The translations under genes were made by a program, and so were the position numbers. Shown in pieces: positions 42,501-55,127 of a stretch of 64,000 nucleotides of DNA. The stretch is from Auanema rhodensis (taxonomy: Eukaryota; Nematoda; Chromadorea; Rhabditida; Rhabditidae). Position 1 is the first letter of the stretch. The number at the start of each line of letters is the position of its first letter. The stretch is taken from positions 21,276,688 through 21,340,687 of the forward strand of contig OZ059895.1 in assembly GCA_964057225.1 (NCBI GenBank), written 5' to 3'. The notes below the pieces were generated by a model. The model was given only the letters and a program-made list of their open reading frames with translations, had not been told where the DNA came from and did no database searches.

Positions 42501-45500
42501 GTGCATGGCAACCATGACTTTGAAATTTACGTGAACTTTAATTTATGCTAATTAAGTGTACACATGATGTGCACTTGGTATGTAACTCGCTTCACGTGAA
42601 AGATAAAGAGATGCGGTTTTCAAAATTAGATTCCCCATTTTCATATTAGTCTAAAAACAATAATTTATTGATATTGGTGCATGGCAACCATGACTTTAAA
42701 ATTTACGTGAACTTTAATTTATGCTAATTAAGTGTACACATGATGTGCACTTGGTATGTAACTCGCTTCACGTCAAAGATAAAGAGATGCGGTTTTCAAA
42801 ATTAGATTCCCCATGTCCATATTAGTCTAAAAACAAATTTTTATTGATATTGGTGCATGGCAACCATGACTTTGAAATTTACGTGAACTTTAATTTATGC
42901 TAATTAAGTGTACACATGATGTGCACTTGGTATGTAACTCGCTTCACGTCAAAGATAAAGAGATGCGGTTTTCAAAATTAGATTCCCCATGTCCATATTA
43001 GTCTAAAAACAAATTTTTGTTGATATTGGTGAATGGTAACCATGACTTTGAAATTTACGTGAACTTTAATTTATGCTAATTAAGTGTACACATGATGTGC
43101 GCTTGGTATGTAACTTGCTTCACGTGAAAGATAAAGGGATGCGGTTTTCAAAATTAGATTCCCCATGTCCATATTAGCCTAAAAACAAATTTTTGTTGAT
43201 ATTGGTGGATGGTAACCATGACTTTGAAATTTACGTGAACTTTAATTTATGCTAATTAAGTGTACACGTGATGTGCACTCGGTATGTAACTCGCTTCACG
43301 TGAAATATGAAGAGATGCGGTTTTCAAAATTAGATTCCCCATGTCCATATTAGTCTAAAAACAAATTTTTATTGATATTGGTGCATGGCAACCATGACTT
43401 TAAAATTTACGTGAACTTTAATTTATGCTAATTAAGTGTACACATGATGTGCACTTGGTATGTAACTCGCTTCACGTGAAATATGAAGAGATGCGGTTTT
43501 CAAAATTAGATTCCCCATGTCCATATTAGTCTAAAAACAAATTTTTGTTGATATTGGTGAATGGTAACCATGACTTTGAAATTTACGTGATCTTTAATTT
43601 ATGCTAATTAAGTGTACACATGATGTGCACTTGGTATGTAACTCGCTTCACGTCAAAGATAAAGAGATGCGGTTTTCAAAATTAGATTCCCCATGTCCAT
43701 ATTAGTCTAAAAACAAATTTTTGTTGATATTGGTGAATGGTAACCATGACTTTGAAATTTACGTGAACTTTAATTTATGCTAATTAAGTGTACACATGAT
43801 GTGCGCTTGGTATGTAACTTGCTTCACGTGAAAGATAAAGGGATGCGGTTTTCAAAATTAGATTCCCCATGTCCATATTAGTCTAAAAACAAATTTTTGT
43901 TGATATTGGTGGATGGTAACCATGACTTTGAAATTTACATGAACTTTAATTTATGCTAATTAAGTGTACACGTGATGTGCACTCGGTATGTAACTCGCTT
44001 CACGTGAAATATGAAGAGATGCGGTTTTCAAAATTAGATTCCCCATTTCCATATTAGTCTAAAAACAAATTTTTATTGATATTGGTGCATGGCAACCATG
44101 ACTTTAAAATTTACGTGAACTTTAATTTATGCTAATTAAGTGTACACATGATGTGCACTTGGTATGTAACTCGCTTCACGTCAAAGATAAAGAGATGCGG
44201 TTTTCAAAATTAGATTCCCCATGTCCATATTAGTCCAAAAACAAATTTTTATTAATATTGGTGCTTGGTAACCATGACTTTGAAATTTACGTGAACTTTA
44301 ATCTATGCTAATTAAGTGAACACATGATGTGCACTTGGTATGTAACTCGCTTCACGTGAAAGATAGAGAGATGCGGTTTTCAAAATAGATTCCCCCATGT
44401 CCATATTAGTCTAAAAACAAATTTTTGTTGATATTGGTGCATGGCAACCATGACTTTAAAATTTACGTGAACTTTAATTTATGCTAATTAAGTGTACACA
44501 TGATGTGCACTTGGTATGTAACTCGCTTCACGTGAAAGATAAAGAGATGCGGTTTTCAAAATTAGATTCCCCATTTCCATATTAGTCTAAAAACAATATT
44601 TTATTGATATTGGTGCATGGCAACCATGACTTTAAAATTTACGTGAACTTTAATTTATGCTAATTAAGTGTACACATGATGTGCACTTGGTATGTAACTC
44701 GCTTCACGTCAAAGATAAAGAGATGCGGTTTTCAAAATTAGATTCCCCATGTCCATATTAGTCTAAAAACAAATTTTTGTTGATATTGGTGGATGGTAAC
44801 CATGACTTTGAAATTTACGTGAACTTTAATTTATGCTAATTAAGTGTACACATGATGTGCGCTTGGTATGTAACTTGCTTCACGTGAAAGATAAAGGGAT
44901 GCGGTTTTCAAAATTAGATTCCCCATGTCCATATTAGTCTAAAAACAAATTTTTGTTGATATTGGTGCATGGCAACCATGACTTTAAAATTTACGTGAAC
45001 TTTAATTTATGCTAATTAAGTGTACACATGATGTGCACTTGGTATGTAACTCGCTTCACGTGAAAGATAAAGAGATGCAGTTTTCAAAATTAGATTCCCC
45101 ATGTCCATATTAGTCTAAAAACAAATTTTTGTTGATATTGGTGAATGGTAACCATGACTTTGAAATTTACGTGAACTTTAATTTATGCTAATTAAGTGTA
45201 CACATGATGTGCGCTTGGTATGTAACTTGCTTCACGTGAAAGATAAAGGGATGCGGTTTTCAAAATTAGATTCCCCATGTCCATATTAGTCTAAAAACAA
45301 ATTTTTGTTGATATTGGTGCATGGCAACCATGACTTTGAAATTTACGTGAACTTTAATTTATGCTAATTAAGTGTACACATGATGTGCACTTGCTATGTA
45401 ACTCGCTTCACGTGAAAGATAAAGAGATGCGGTTTTCAAAATTAGATTCCCCATTTTCATATTAGTCTAAAAACAATAATTTATTGATATTGGTGCATGG

Positions 45501-48500
45501 CAACCATGACTTTAAAATTTACGTGAACTTTAATTTATGCTAATTAAGTGTACACATGATGTGCACTTGGTATGTAACTCGCTTCACGTCAAAGATAAAG
45601 AGATGCGGTTTTCAAAATTAGATTCCCCATGTCCATATTAGTCTAAAAACAAATTTTTATTGATATTGGTGCATGGCAACCATGACTTTGAAATTTACGT
45701 GAACTTTAATTTATGCTAATTAAGTGTACACATGATGTGCACTTGGTATGTAACTCGCTTCACGTCAAAGATAAAGAGATGCGGTTTTCAAAATTAGATT
45801 CCCCATTTTCATATTAGTCTAAAAACAATAATTTATTGATATTGGTGCATGGCAACCATGACTTTAAAATTTACGTGAACTTTAATTTATGCTAATTAAG
45901 TGTACACATGATGTGCACTTGGTATGTAACTCGCTTCACGTCAAAGATAAAGAGATGCGGTTTTCAAAATTAGATTCCCCATGTCCATATTAGTCTAAAA
46001 ACAAATTTTTATTGATATTGGTGCATGGCAACCATGACTTTGAAATTTACGTGAACTTTAATTTATGCTAATTAAGTGTACACATGATGTGCACTTGGTA
46101 TGTAACTCGCTTCACGTTAAAGATAAAGAGATGCGGTTTTCAAAATTTGATTCCCCATGTCCATATTAGTCTAAAAACAAATTTTTGTTGATATTGGTGA
46201 ATGGTAACCATGACTTTGAAATTTACGTGAACTTTAATTTTTGCTAATTAAGTGTACACATGATGTGCGCTTGGTATGTAACTTGCTTCACGTGAAAGAT
46301 AAAGGGATGCGGTTTTCAAAATTAGATTCCCCATGTCCATATTAGTCTAAAAACAAATTTTTGTTGATATTGGTGGATGGTAACCATGACTTTGAAATTT
46401 ACGTGAACTTTAATTTATGCTAATTAAGTGTACACGTGATGTGCACTCGGTATGTAACTCGCTTCACGTGAAATATGAAGAGATGCGGTTTTCAAAATTA
46501 GATTCCCCATGTCCATATTAGTCTAAAAACAAATTTTTATTGATATTGGTGCATGGCAACCATGACTTTAAAATTTACGTGAACTTTAATTTATGCTAAT
46601 TAAGTGTACACATGATGTGCACTTGGTATGTAACTCGCTTCACGTGAAATATGAAGAGATGCGGTTTTCAAAATTAGATTCCCCATGTCCATATTAGTCT
46701 AAAAACAAATTTTTGTTGATATTGGTGAATGGTAACCATGACTTTGAAATTTACGTGAACTTTAATTTATGCTAATTAAGTGTACACATGATGTGCACTT
46801 GGTATGTAACTCGCTACACGTCAAAGATAAAGAGATGCGGTTTTCAAAATTAGATTCCCCATGTCCATATTAGTCTAAAAACAAATTTTTGTTGATATTG
46901 GTGGATGGTAACCATGACTTTGTAATTTACGTGAACTTTAATTTATGCTAATTAAGTGTACACGTGATGTGCACTTGGTATGTAACTCGCTTCACGTCAA
47001 AGATAAAGAGATGCGGTTTTCAAAATTAGATTCCCCATGTCCATATTAGTCTAAAAACAAATTTTTATTGATATTGGTGCATGGCAACCATGACTTTGAA
47101 ATTTACGTGAACTTTAATTTATGCTAATTAAGTGTACACATGATGTGCACTTGGTATGTAACTCGCTTCACGTCAAAGATAAAGAGATGCGGTTTTCAAA
47201 ATTAGATTCCCCATTTTCATATTAGTCTAAAAACAATAATTTATTGATATTGGTGCATGGCAACCATGACTTTAAAATTTACGTGAACTTTAATTTATGC
47301 TAATTAAGTGTACACATGATGTGCACTTGGTATGTAACTCGCTTCACGTCAAAGATAAAGAGATGCGGTTTTCAAAATTAGATTCCCCATGTCCATATTA
47401 GTCTAAAAACAAATTTTTATTAATATTGGTGCATGGTAACCATGACTTTGAAATTTACGTGAACTTTAATTTATGCTAATTAAGTGTACACATGATGTGC
47501 GCTTGGTATGTAACTTGCTTCACGTGAAAGATAAAGGGATGCGGTTTTCAAAATTAGATTCCCCATGTCCATATTAGTCTAAAAACAAATTTTTGTTGAT
47601 ATTGGTGGATGGTAACCATGACTTTGAAATTTACGTGAACTTTAATTTATGCTAATTAAGTGTACACGTGATGTGCACTCGGTATGTAACTCGCTTCACG
47701 TGAAATATGAAGAGATGCGGTTTTCAAAATTAGATTCCCCATGTCCATATTAGTCTAAAAACAAATTTTTATTGATATTGGTGCATGGCAACCATGACTT
47801 TAAAATTTACGTGAACTTTAATTTATGCTAATTAAGTGTACACATGATGTGCACTTGGTATGTAACTCGCTTCACGTGAAATATGAAGAGATGCGGTTTT
47901 CAAAATTAGATTCCCCATGTCCATATTAGTCTAAAAACAAATTTTTGTTGATATTGGTGAATGGTAACCATGACTTTGAAATTTACGTGAACTTTAATTT
48001 ATGCTAATTAAGTGTACACATGATGTGCACTTGGTATGTAACTCGCTACACGTCAAAGATAAAGAGATGCGGTTTTCAAAATTAGATTCCCCATGTCCAT
48101 ATTAGTCTAAAAACAAATTTTTGTTGATATTGGTGAATGGTAACCATGACTTTGAAATTTACGTGAACTTTAATTTATGCTAATTAAGTGTACACATGAT
48201 GTGCGCTTGGTATGTAACTTGCTTCACGTGAAAGATAAAGGGATGCGGTTTTCAAAATTAGATTCCCCATGTCCATATTAGTCTAAAACAAATTTTTGTT
48301 GATATTGGTGGATGGTAACCATGACTTTGAAATTTACGTGAACTTTAATTTATGCTAATTAAGTGTACACGTGATGTGCACTCGGTATGTAACTCGCTTC
48401 ACGTGAAATATGAAGAGATGCGGTTTTCAAAATTAGATTCCCCATGTCCATATTAGTCTAAAAACAAATTTTTATTGATATTGGTGCATGGCAACCATGA

Positions 48501-49289
48501 CTTTAAAATTTACGTGAACTTTAATTTATGCTAATTAAGTGTACACATGATGTGCACTTGGTATGTAACTCGCTTCACGTCAAAGATAAAGAGATGCGGT
48601 TTTCAAAATTAGATTCCCCATGTCCATATTAGTCCAAAAACAAATTTTTATTAATATTGGTGCTTGGTAACCATGACTTTGAAATTTACGTGAACTTTAA
48701 TTTATGCTAATTAAGTGAACACATGATGTGCACTTGGTATGTAACTCGCTTCACGTGAAAGATAGAGAGATGCGGTTTTCAAAATAGATTCCCCCATGTC
48801 CATATTAGTCTAAAAACGAATATTTATTGATATTGATTCATGGTAACCATGACTTTGAAAATTACGTGAACTTTAATTTATGCTTATTAAGTGTACACGT
48901 GATGTGCACTTGGTATGTAACTCGCTTCACGTGAAAGATAAAGGGATGCGGTTTTCAAAATTAGATTCCCCATGTCCATATTAGTCTAAAAACAAATTTT
49001 TATTAATATTGGTGCATGGTAACCATGACTTTGAAATTTACGTGAACTTTAATTTATGCTAATTAAGTGTACACATGATGTGCACTTGGTATGTAACTCG
49101 CTTCACGTCAAAGATAAAGAGATGCGGTTTTCAAAATTAGATTCCCCATGTCCATATTAGTCTAAAAACAAATTTTTATTAATATTGGTGCATGGTAACC
49201 ATGACTTTGAAATTTACGTGAACTTTAATTTATGCTAATTAAGTGTACACATGATGTGCGCTTGGTATGTAACTCGCTTCACGTGAAAG

Positions 49290-52200
49290 ATAAAGAGATG
49301 CGGTTTTCAAAATTAGATTCCTCATGTCCATACTAGTCTAAAAACGAATTTTTATTGATATTGATGCATGGTAACCATGACTTTGAAATTTACGTGAACT
49401 TTAATTTATGCTTATTAAGTGTACACGTGATGTGCACTTGGTATGTAACTTGCTTCACGTGAAAGATAAAGAGATACGGTTTTCAAAATTAGATTCCCCA
49501 TGTCCATATTAGTCTAAAAACAAATTTTTGTTGATATTGGTGGATGGTAACCATGACTTTGTAATTTACGTGAACTTTAATTTATGCTAATTAAGTGTAC
49601 ACGTGATGTGCACTTGGTATGTAACTTGCTTCACGTGAAAGATAAAGGGATGCGGTTTTCAAAATTAGATTCCCCATTTCCATATTAGTCTAAAAACAAT
49701 ATTTTATTGATATTGGTGCATGGCAACCATGACTTTAAAATTTACGTGAACTTTAATTTATGCTAATTAAGTGTACACATGATGTGCACTTGGTATGTAA
49801 CTCGCTTCACGTCAAAGATAAAGAGATGCGGTTTTCAAAATTAGATTCCCCATGTCCATATTAGTCTAAAAACAAATTTTTATTAATATTGGTGCATGGT
49901 AACCATGACTTTGAAATTTACGTGAACTTTAATTTATGCTAATTAAGTGTACACATGAAGTGCGCTTGGTATGTAACTCGCTTCACGTCAAAGATAAAGA
50001 GATGCGGTTTTCAAAATTAGATTCCCCATGTCCATATTAGTCTAAAAACAAATTTTTATTAATATTGGTGCATGGTAACCATGACTTTAAAATTTACGTG
50101 AACTTTAATTTATGCTAATTAAGTGTACACATGATGTGCACTTGGTATGTAACTCGCTTCACGTCAAAGATAAAGAGATGCGGTTTTCAAAATTAGATTC
50201 CCCATGTCCATATTAGTCTAAAAACAAATTTTTGTTGATATTGGTGGATGGTAACCATGACTTTGTAATTTACGTGAACTTTAATTTATGCTAATTAAGT
50301 GTACACATGATGTGCGCTTGGTATGTAACTCGCTTCACGTGAAAGATAAAGAGATGCGGTTTTCAAAATTAGATTCCTCATGTCCATACTAGTCTAAAAA
50401 CGAATTTTTATTGATATTGATGCATGGTAACCATGACTTTGAAATTTACGTGAACTTTAATTTATGCTTATTAAGTGTACACGTGATGTGCACTTGGTAT
50501 GTAACTTGCTTCACGTGAAAGATAAAGGGATACGGTTTTCAAAATTAGATTCCCCATGTCCATATTAGTCTAAAAACAAATTTTTGTTGATATTGGTGGA
50601 TGGTAACCATGACTTTGTAATTTACGTGAACTTTAATTTATGCTAATTAAGTGTACACGTGATGTGCACTTGGTATGTAACTTGCTTCACGTGAAAGATA
50701 AAGGGATGCGGTTTTCAAAATTAGATTCCCCATTTCCATATTAGTCTAAAAACAATATTTTATTGATATTGGTGCATGGCAACCATGACTTTAAAATTTA
50801 CGTGAACTTTAATTTATGCTAATTAAGTGTACACATGATGTGCACTTGGTATGTAACTCGCTTCACGTCAAAGATAAAGAGATGCGGTTTTCAAAATTAG
50901 ATTCCCCATGTCCATATTAGTCTAAAAACAAATTTTTATTAATATTGGTGCATGGTAACCATGACTTTGAAATTTACGTGAACTTTAATTTATGCTAATT
51001 AAGTGTACACATGAAGTGCGCTTGGTATGTAACTCGCTTCACGTGAAAGATAAAGAGATGCGGTTTTCAAAATTAGATTCCTCATATCCATACTAGTCTA
51101 AAAACGAATTTTTATTGATATTGATGCATGGTAACCATGACTTTGAAATTTACGTGAACTTTAATTTATGCTTATTAAGTGTACACGTGATGTGCACTTG
51201 GTATGTAACTTGCTTCACGTGAAAGATAAAGGGATGCGGTTTTCAAAATTAGATTCCCCATGTCCATATTAGTCTAAAAACAAATTTTTATTAATATTGG
51301 TGCATGGTAACCATGACTTTGAAATTTACGTGAACTTTAATTTATGCTAATTAAGTGTACACATGATGTGCGCTTGGTATGTAACTCGCTTCACGTGAAA
51401 GATAAAGAGATGCGGTTTTCAAAATTAGATTCCCCATTTCCATATTAGTCTAAAAACAAATTTTTATTGATATTGGTGGATGGTAACCATGACTTTGTAA
51501 TTTACGTGAACTTTAATTTATGCTAATTAAGTGTACACATGATGTGCACTTGGTATGTAACTCGCTTCACGTCAAAGATAAAGAGATGCGGTTTTCAAAA
51601 TTAGATTCCCCATGTCCATATTAGTCTAAAAACAAATTTTTGTTGATATTGGTGGATGGTAACCATGACTTTGTAATTTACGTGAACTTTAATTTATGCT
51701 AATTAAGTGTACACATGATGTGCGCTTGGTATGTAACTCGCTTCACGTGAAAGATAAAGAGATGCGGTTTTCAAAATTAGATTCCTCATGTCCATACTAG
51801 TCTAAAAACGAATTTTTATTGATATTGATGCATGGTAACCATGACTTTGAAATTTACGTGAACTTTAATTTATGCTTATTAAGTGTACACGTGATGTGCA
51901 CTTGGTATGTAACTTGCTTCACGTGAAAGATAAAGGGATACGGTTTTCAAAATTAGATTCCCCATGTCCATATTAGTCTGAAAACAAATTTTTGTTGATA
52001 TTGGTGGATGGTAACCATGACTTTGTAATTTACGTGAACTTTAATTTATGCTAATTAAGTGTACACGTGATGTGCACTTGGTATGTAACTTGCTTCACGT
52101 GAAAGATAAAGGGATGCGGTTTTCAAAATTAGATTCCCCATTTCCATATTAGTCTAAAAACAATATTTTATTGATATTGGTGCATGGCAACCATGACTTT

Positions 52201-54370
52201 AAAATTTACGTGAACTTTAATTTATGCTAATTAAGTGTACACATGATGTGCACTTGGTATGTAACTCGCTTCACGTCAAAGATAAAGAGATGCGGTTTTC
52301 AAAATTAGATTCCCCATGTCCATATTAGTCTAAAAACAAATTTTTATTAATATTGGTGCATGGTAACCATGACTTTGAAATTTACGTGAACTTTAATTTA
52401 TGCTAATTAAGTGTACACATGAAGTGCGCTTGGTATGTAACTCGCTTCACGTGAAAGATAAAGAGATGCGGTTTTCAAAATTAGATTCCTCATGTCCATA
52501 CTAGTCTAAAAACGAATTTTTATTGATATTGATGCATGGTAACCATGACTTTGAAATTTACGTGAACTTTAATTTATGCTTATTAAGTGTACACGTGATG
52601 TGCACTTGGTATGTAACTTGCTTCACGTGAAAGATAAAGGGATGCGGTTTTCAAAATTAGATTCCCCATGTCCATATTAGTCTAAAAACAAATTTTTGTT
52701 GATATTGGTGGATGGTAACCATGACTTTGTAATTTACGTGAACTTTAATTTATGCTAATTAAGTGTACACGTGATGTGCACTTGGTATGTAACTTGCTTC
52801 ACGTGAAAGATAAAGAGATGCGGTTTTCAAAATTAGATTCCCCATGTCCATATTAGTCTAAAAACAAATTTTTGTTGATATTGGTGGATGGTAACCATGA
52901 CTTTAAAATTTACGTGAACTTTAATTTATGCTAATTAAGTGTACACATGATGTGCACTCGGTATGTAACTCGCTTCACGTGAAAGATAAAGAGATGCGGT
53001 TTTCAAAATTAGATTCCCCATGTCCATATTAGTCTAAAAACGAATTTTTATTGATATTGATGCATGGTAACCATGACTTTGAAATTTACGTGAACTTTAA
53101 TTTATGCTTATTAAGTGTACACGTGATGTGCACTTGGTATGTAACTTGCTTCACGTGAAAGATAAAGGGATGCGGTTTTCAAAATTAGATTCCCCATGTC
53201 CATATTAGTCTAAAAACAAATTTTTATTAATATTGGTGCATGGTAACCATGACTTTGAAATTTACGTGAACTTTAATTTATGCTAATTAAGTGTACACAT
53301 GATGTGCGCTTGGTATGTAACTCGCTTCACGTGAAAGATAAAGAGATGCGGTTTTCAAAATTAGATTCCCCATTTCCATATTAGTCTAAAAACAATATTT
53401 TATTGATATTGGTGCATGGCAACCATGACTTTAAAATTTACGTGAACTTTAATTTATGCTAATTAAGTGTACACATGATGTGCACTTGGTATGTAACTCG
53501 CTTCACGTCAAAGATAAAGAGATGCGGTTTTCAAAATTAGATTCCCCATGTCCATATTAGTCTAAAAACAAATTTTTATTAATATTGGTGCATGGTAACC
53601 ATGACTTTGAAATTTACGTGAACTTTAATTTATGCTAATTAAGTGTACACATGATGTGCGCTTGGTATGTAACTCGCTTCACGTGAAAGATAAAGAGATG
53701 CGGTTTTCAAAATTAGATTCCTCATGTCCATACTAGTCTAAAAACGAATTTTTATTGATATTGATGCATGGTAACCATGACTTTGAAATTTACGTGAACT
53801 TTAATTTATGCTTATTAAGTGTACACGTGATGTGCACTTGGTATGTAACTTGCTTCACGTGAAAGATAAAGGGATACGGTTTTCAAAATTAGATTCTTCA
53901 TGTCCATATTAGTCTAAAAACAAATTTTTGTTGATATTGGTGGATGGTAACCATGACTTTGTAATTTACGTGAACTTTAATTTATGCTAATTAAGTGTAC
54001 ACGTGATGTGCACTTGGTATGTAACTTGCTTCACGTGAAAGATAAAGGGATGCGGTTTTCAAAATTAGATTCCCCATTTCCATATTAGTCTAAAAACAAT
54101 ATTTTATTGATATTGGTGCATGGCAACCATGACTTTAAAATTTACGTGAACTTTAATTTATGCTAATTAAGTGTACACATGATGTGCACTTGGTATGTAA
54201 CTCGCTTCACGTCAAAGATAAAGAGATGCGGTTTTCAAAATTAGATTCCCCATGTCCATATTAGTCTAAAAACAAATTTTTATTAATATTGGTGCATGGT
54301 AACCATGACTTTGAAATTTACGTGAACTTTAATTTATGCTAATTAAGTGTACACATGAAGTGCGCTTGGT
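49290..54370 (+). repeat. SatA higher-order region with a repeating core block and variable monomer number
   Basis: A core series recurs four times: a cctcatg/catactag/cgaattttt monomer, an acttgctt monomer with gatacgg, a ttgtaatt/aaggg monomer joined to catttcc/caatatttta, a cgtcaaag monomer, then catgaagtgcgc. The gatacgg marker sits at 49474, 50530, 51938 and 53874, and the gaagtg marker at 49957, 51013, 52421 and 54357. Both series have the same spacings of 1056, 1408 and 1936 bp (6, 8 and 11 monomers). The core is constant and the number of filler monomers varies. Confidence 0.8.
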
Positions 54371-55073
54371 ATGTAACTCGCTTCACGTGAAAGATAAAGA
54401 GATGCGGTTTTCAAAATTAGATTCCCCATGTCCATATTAGTCTAAAAACAAATTTTTATTAATATTGGTGCATGGTAACCATGACTTTGAAATTTACGTG
54501 AACTTTAATTTATGCTTATTAAGTGTACACGTGATGTGCACTTGGTATGTAACTCGCTTCACGTCAAAGATAAAGAGATGCGGTTTTCAAAATTAGATTC
54601 CCCATGTCCATATTAGTCTAAAAACAAATTTTTATTAATATTGGTGCATGGTAACCATGAATTTGAAATTTACGTGAACTTTAATTTATGCTTATTAAGT
54701 GTACACGTGATGTGCACTTGGTATGTAACTTGCTTCACGTGAAAGATAAAGGGATGCGGTTTTCAAAATTAGATTCCCCATGTCCATATTAGTCTAAAAA
54801 CAAATTTTTGTTGATATTGGTGGATGGTAACCATGACTTTGTAATTTACGTGAACTTTAATTTATGCTAATTAAGTGTACACATGATGTGCGCTTGGTAT
54901 GTAACTCGCTTCACGTGAAAGATAAAGAGATGCGGTTTTCAAAATTAGATTCCTCATGTCCATATTAGTCTAAAAACGAATTTTTATTGATATTGATGCA
55001 TGGTAACCATGACTTTGTAATTTACGTGAACTTTAATTTATGCTAATTAAGTGTACACATGATGTGCGCTTGG

Positions 55074-55127
55074 TATGTAACTCGCTTCACGTGAAAGATA
55101 AAGAGATGCGGTTTTCAAAATTAGATT
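55074..55127 (+). repeat. Truncated final SatA monomer (54 bp)
   Basis: The last SatA unit matches the consensus from tatgtaactcgcttcacgt through ttcaaaattagatt (monomer positions 1-54) and then stops. The expected ccccatgtcc is replaced by a T-run leading into SatB. Its sequence is a good consensus copy, so SatA does not decay toward the edge. Confidence 0.9.

Larger units (their letters stand above)
1..55127 (+). repeat. SatA: 176-bp tandem satellite array, 313 complete monomers plus a truncated one
   Basis: The whole stretch is one head-to-tail array of a 176-bp unit that begins, in the phase used here, with tatgtaactcgcttcacgt and ends with tgatgtgcacttgg. Monomer starts fall at 1, 176, 352, 528 and so on up to 55074. 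The consensus has 57 G+C in 176 bases (32.4%). Copies differ mostly by single substitutions at a limited set of sites, and indels are almost absent. Every copy reads in the same direction and nothing is inserted. The array runs off the left edge of the window, so its true length is unknown. A monomer near nucleosome-repeat length, high homogeneity and higher-order blocks are typical of centromeric or pericentromeric satellites; that location is inferred. I do not recognise the family. Confidence 0.98.

Noticed and set aside
1-55127. CRISPR-like array, from the regular spacing
   Set aside because: The whole 176-bp unit is repeated. There are no unique spacers between short repeats and no cas genes, and the sequence type is eukaryotic satellite.
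1-55127. SatA as human alpha satellite or the Arabidopsis 178-bp centromere repeat
   Set aside because: Length is similar, but no recognisable sequence of either family is present.
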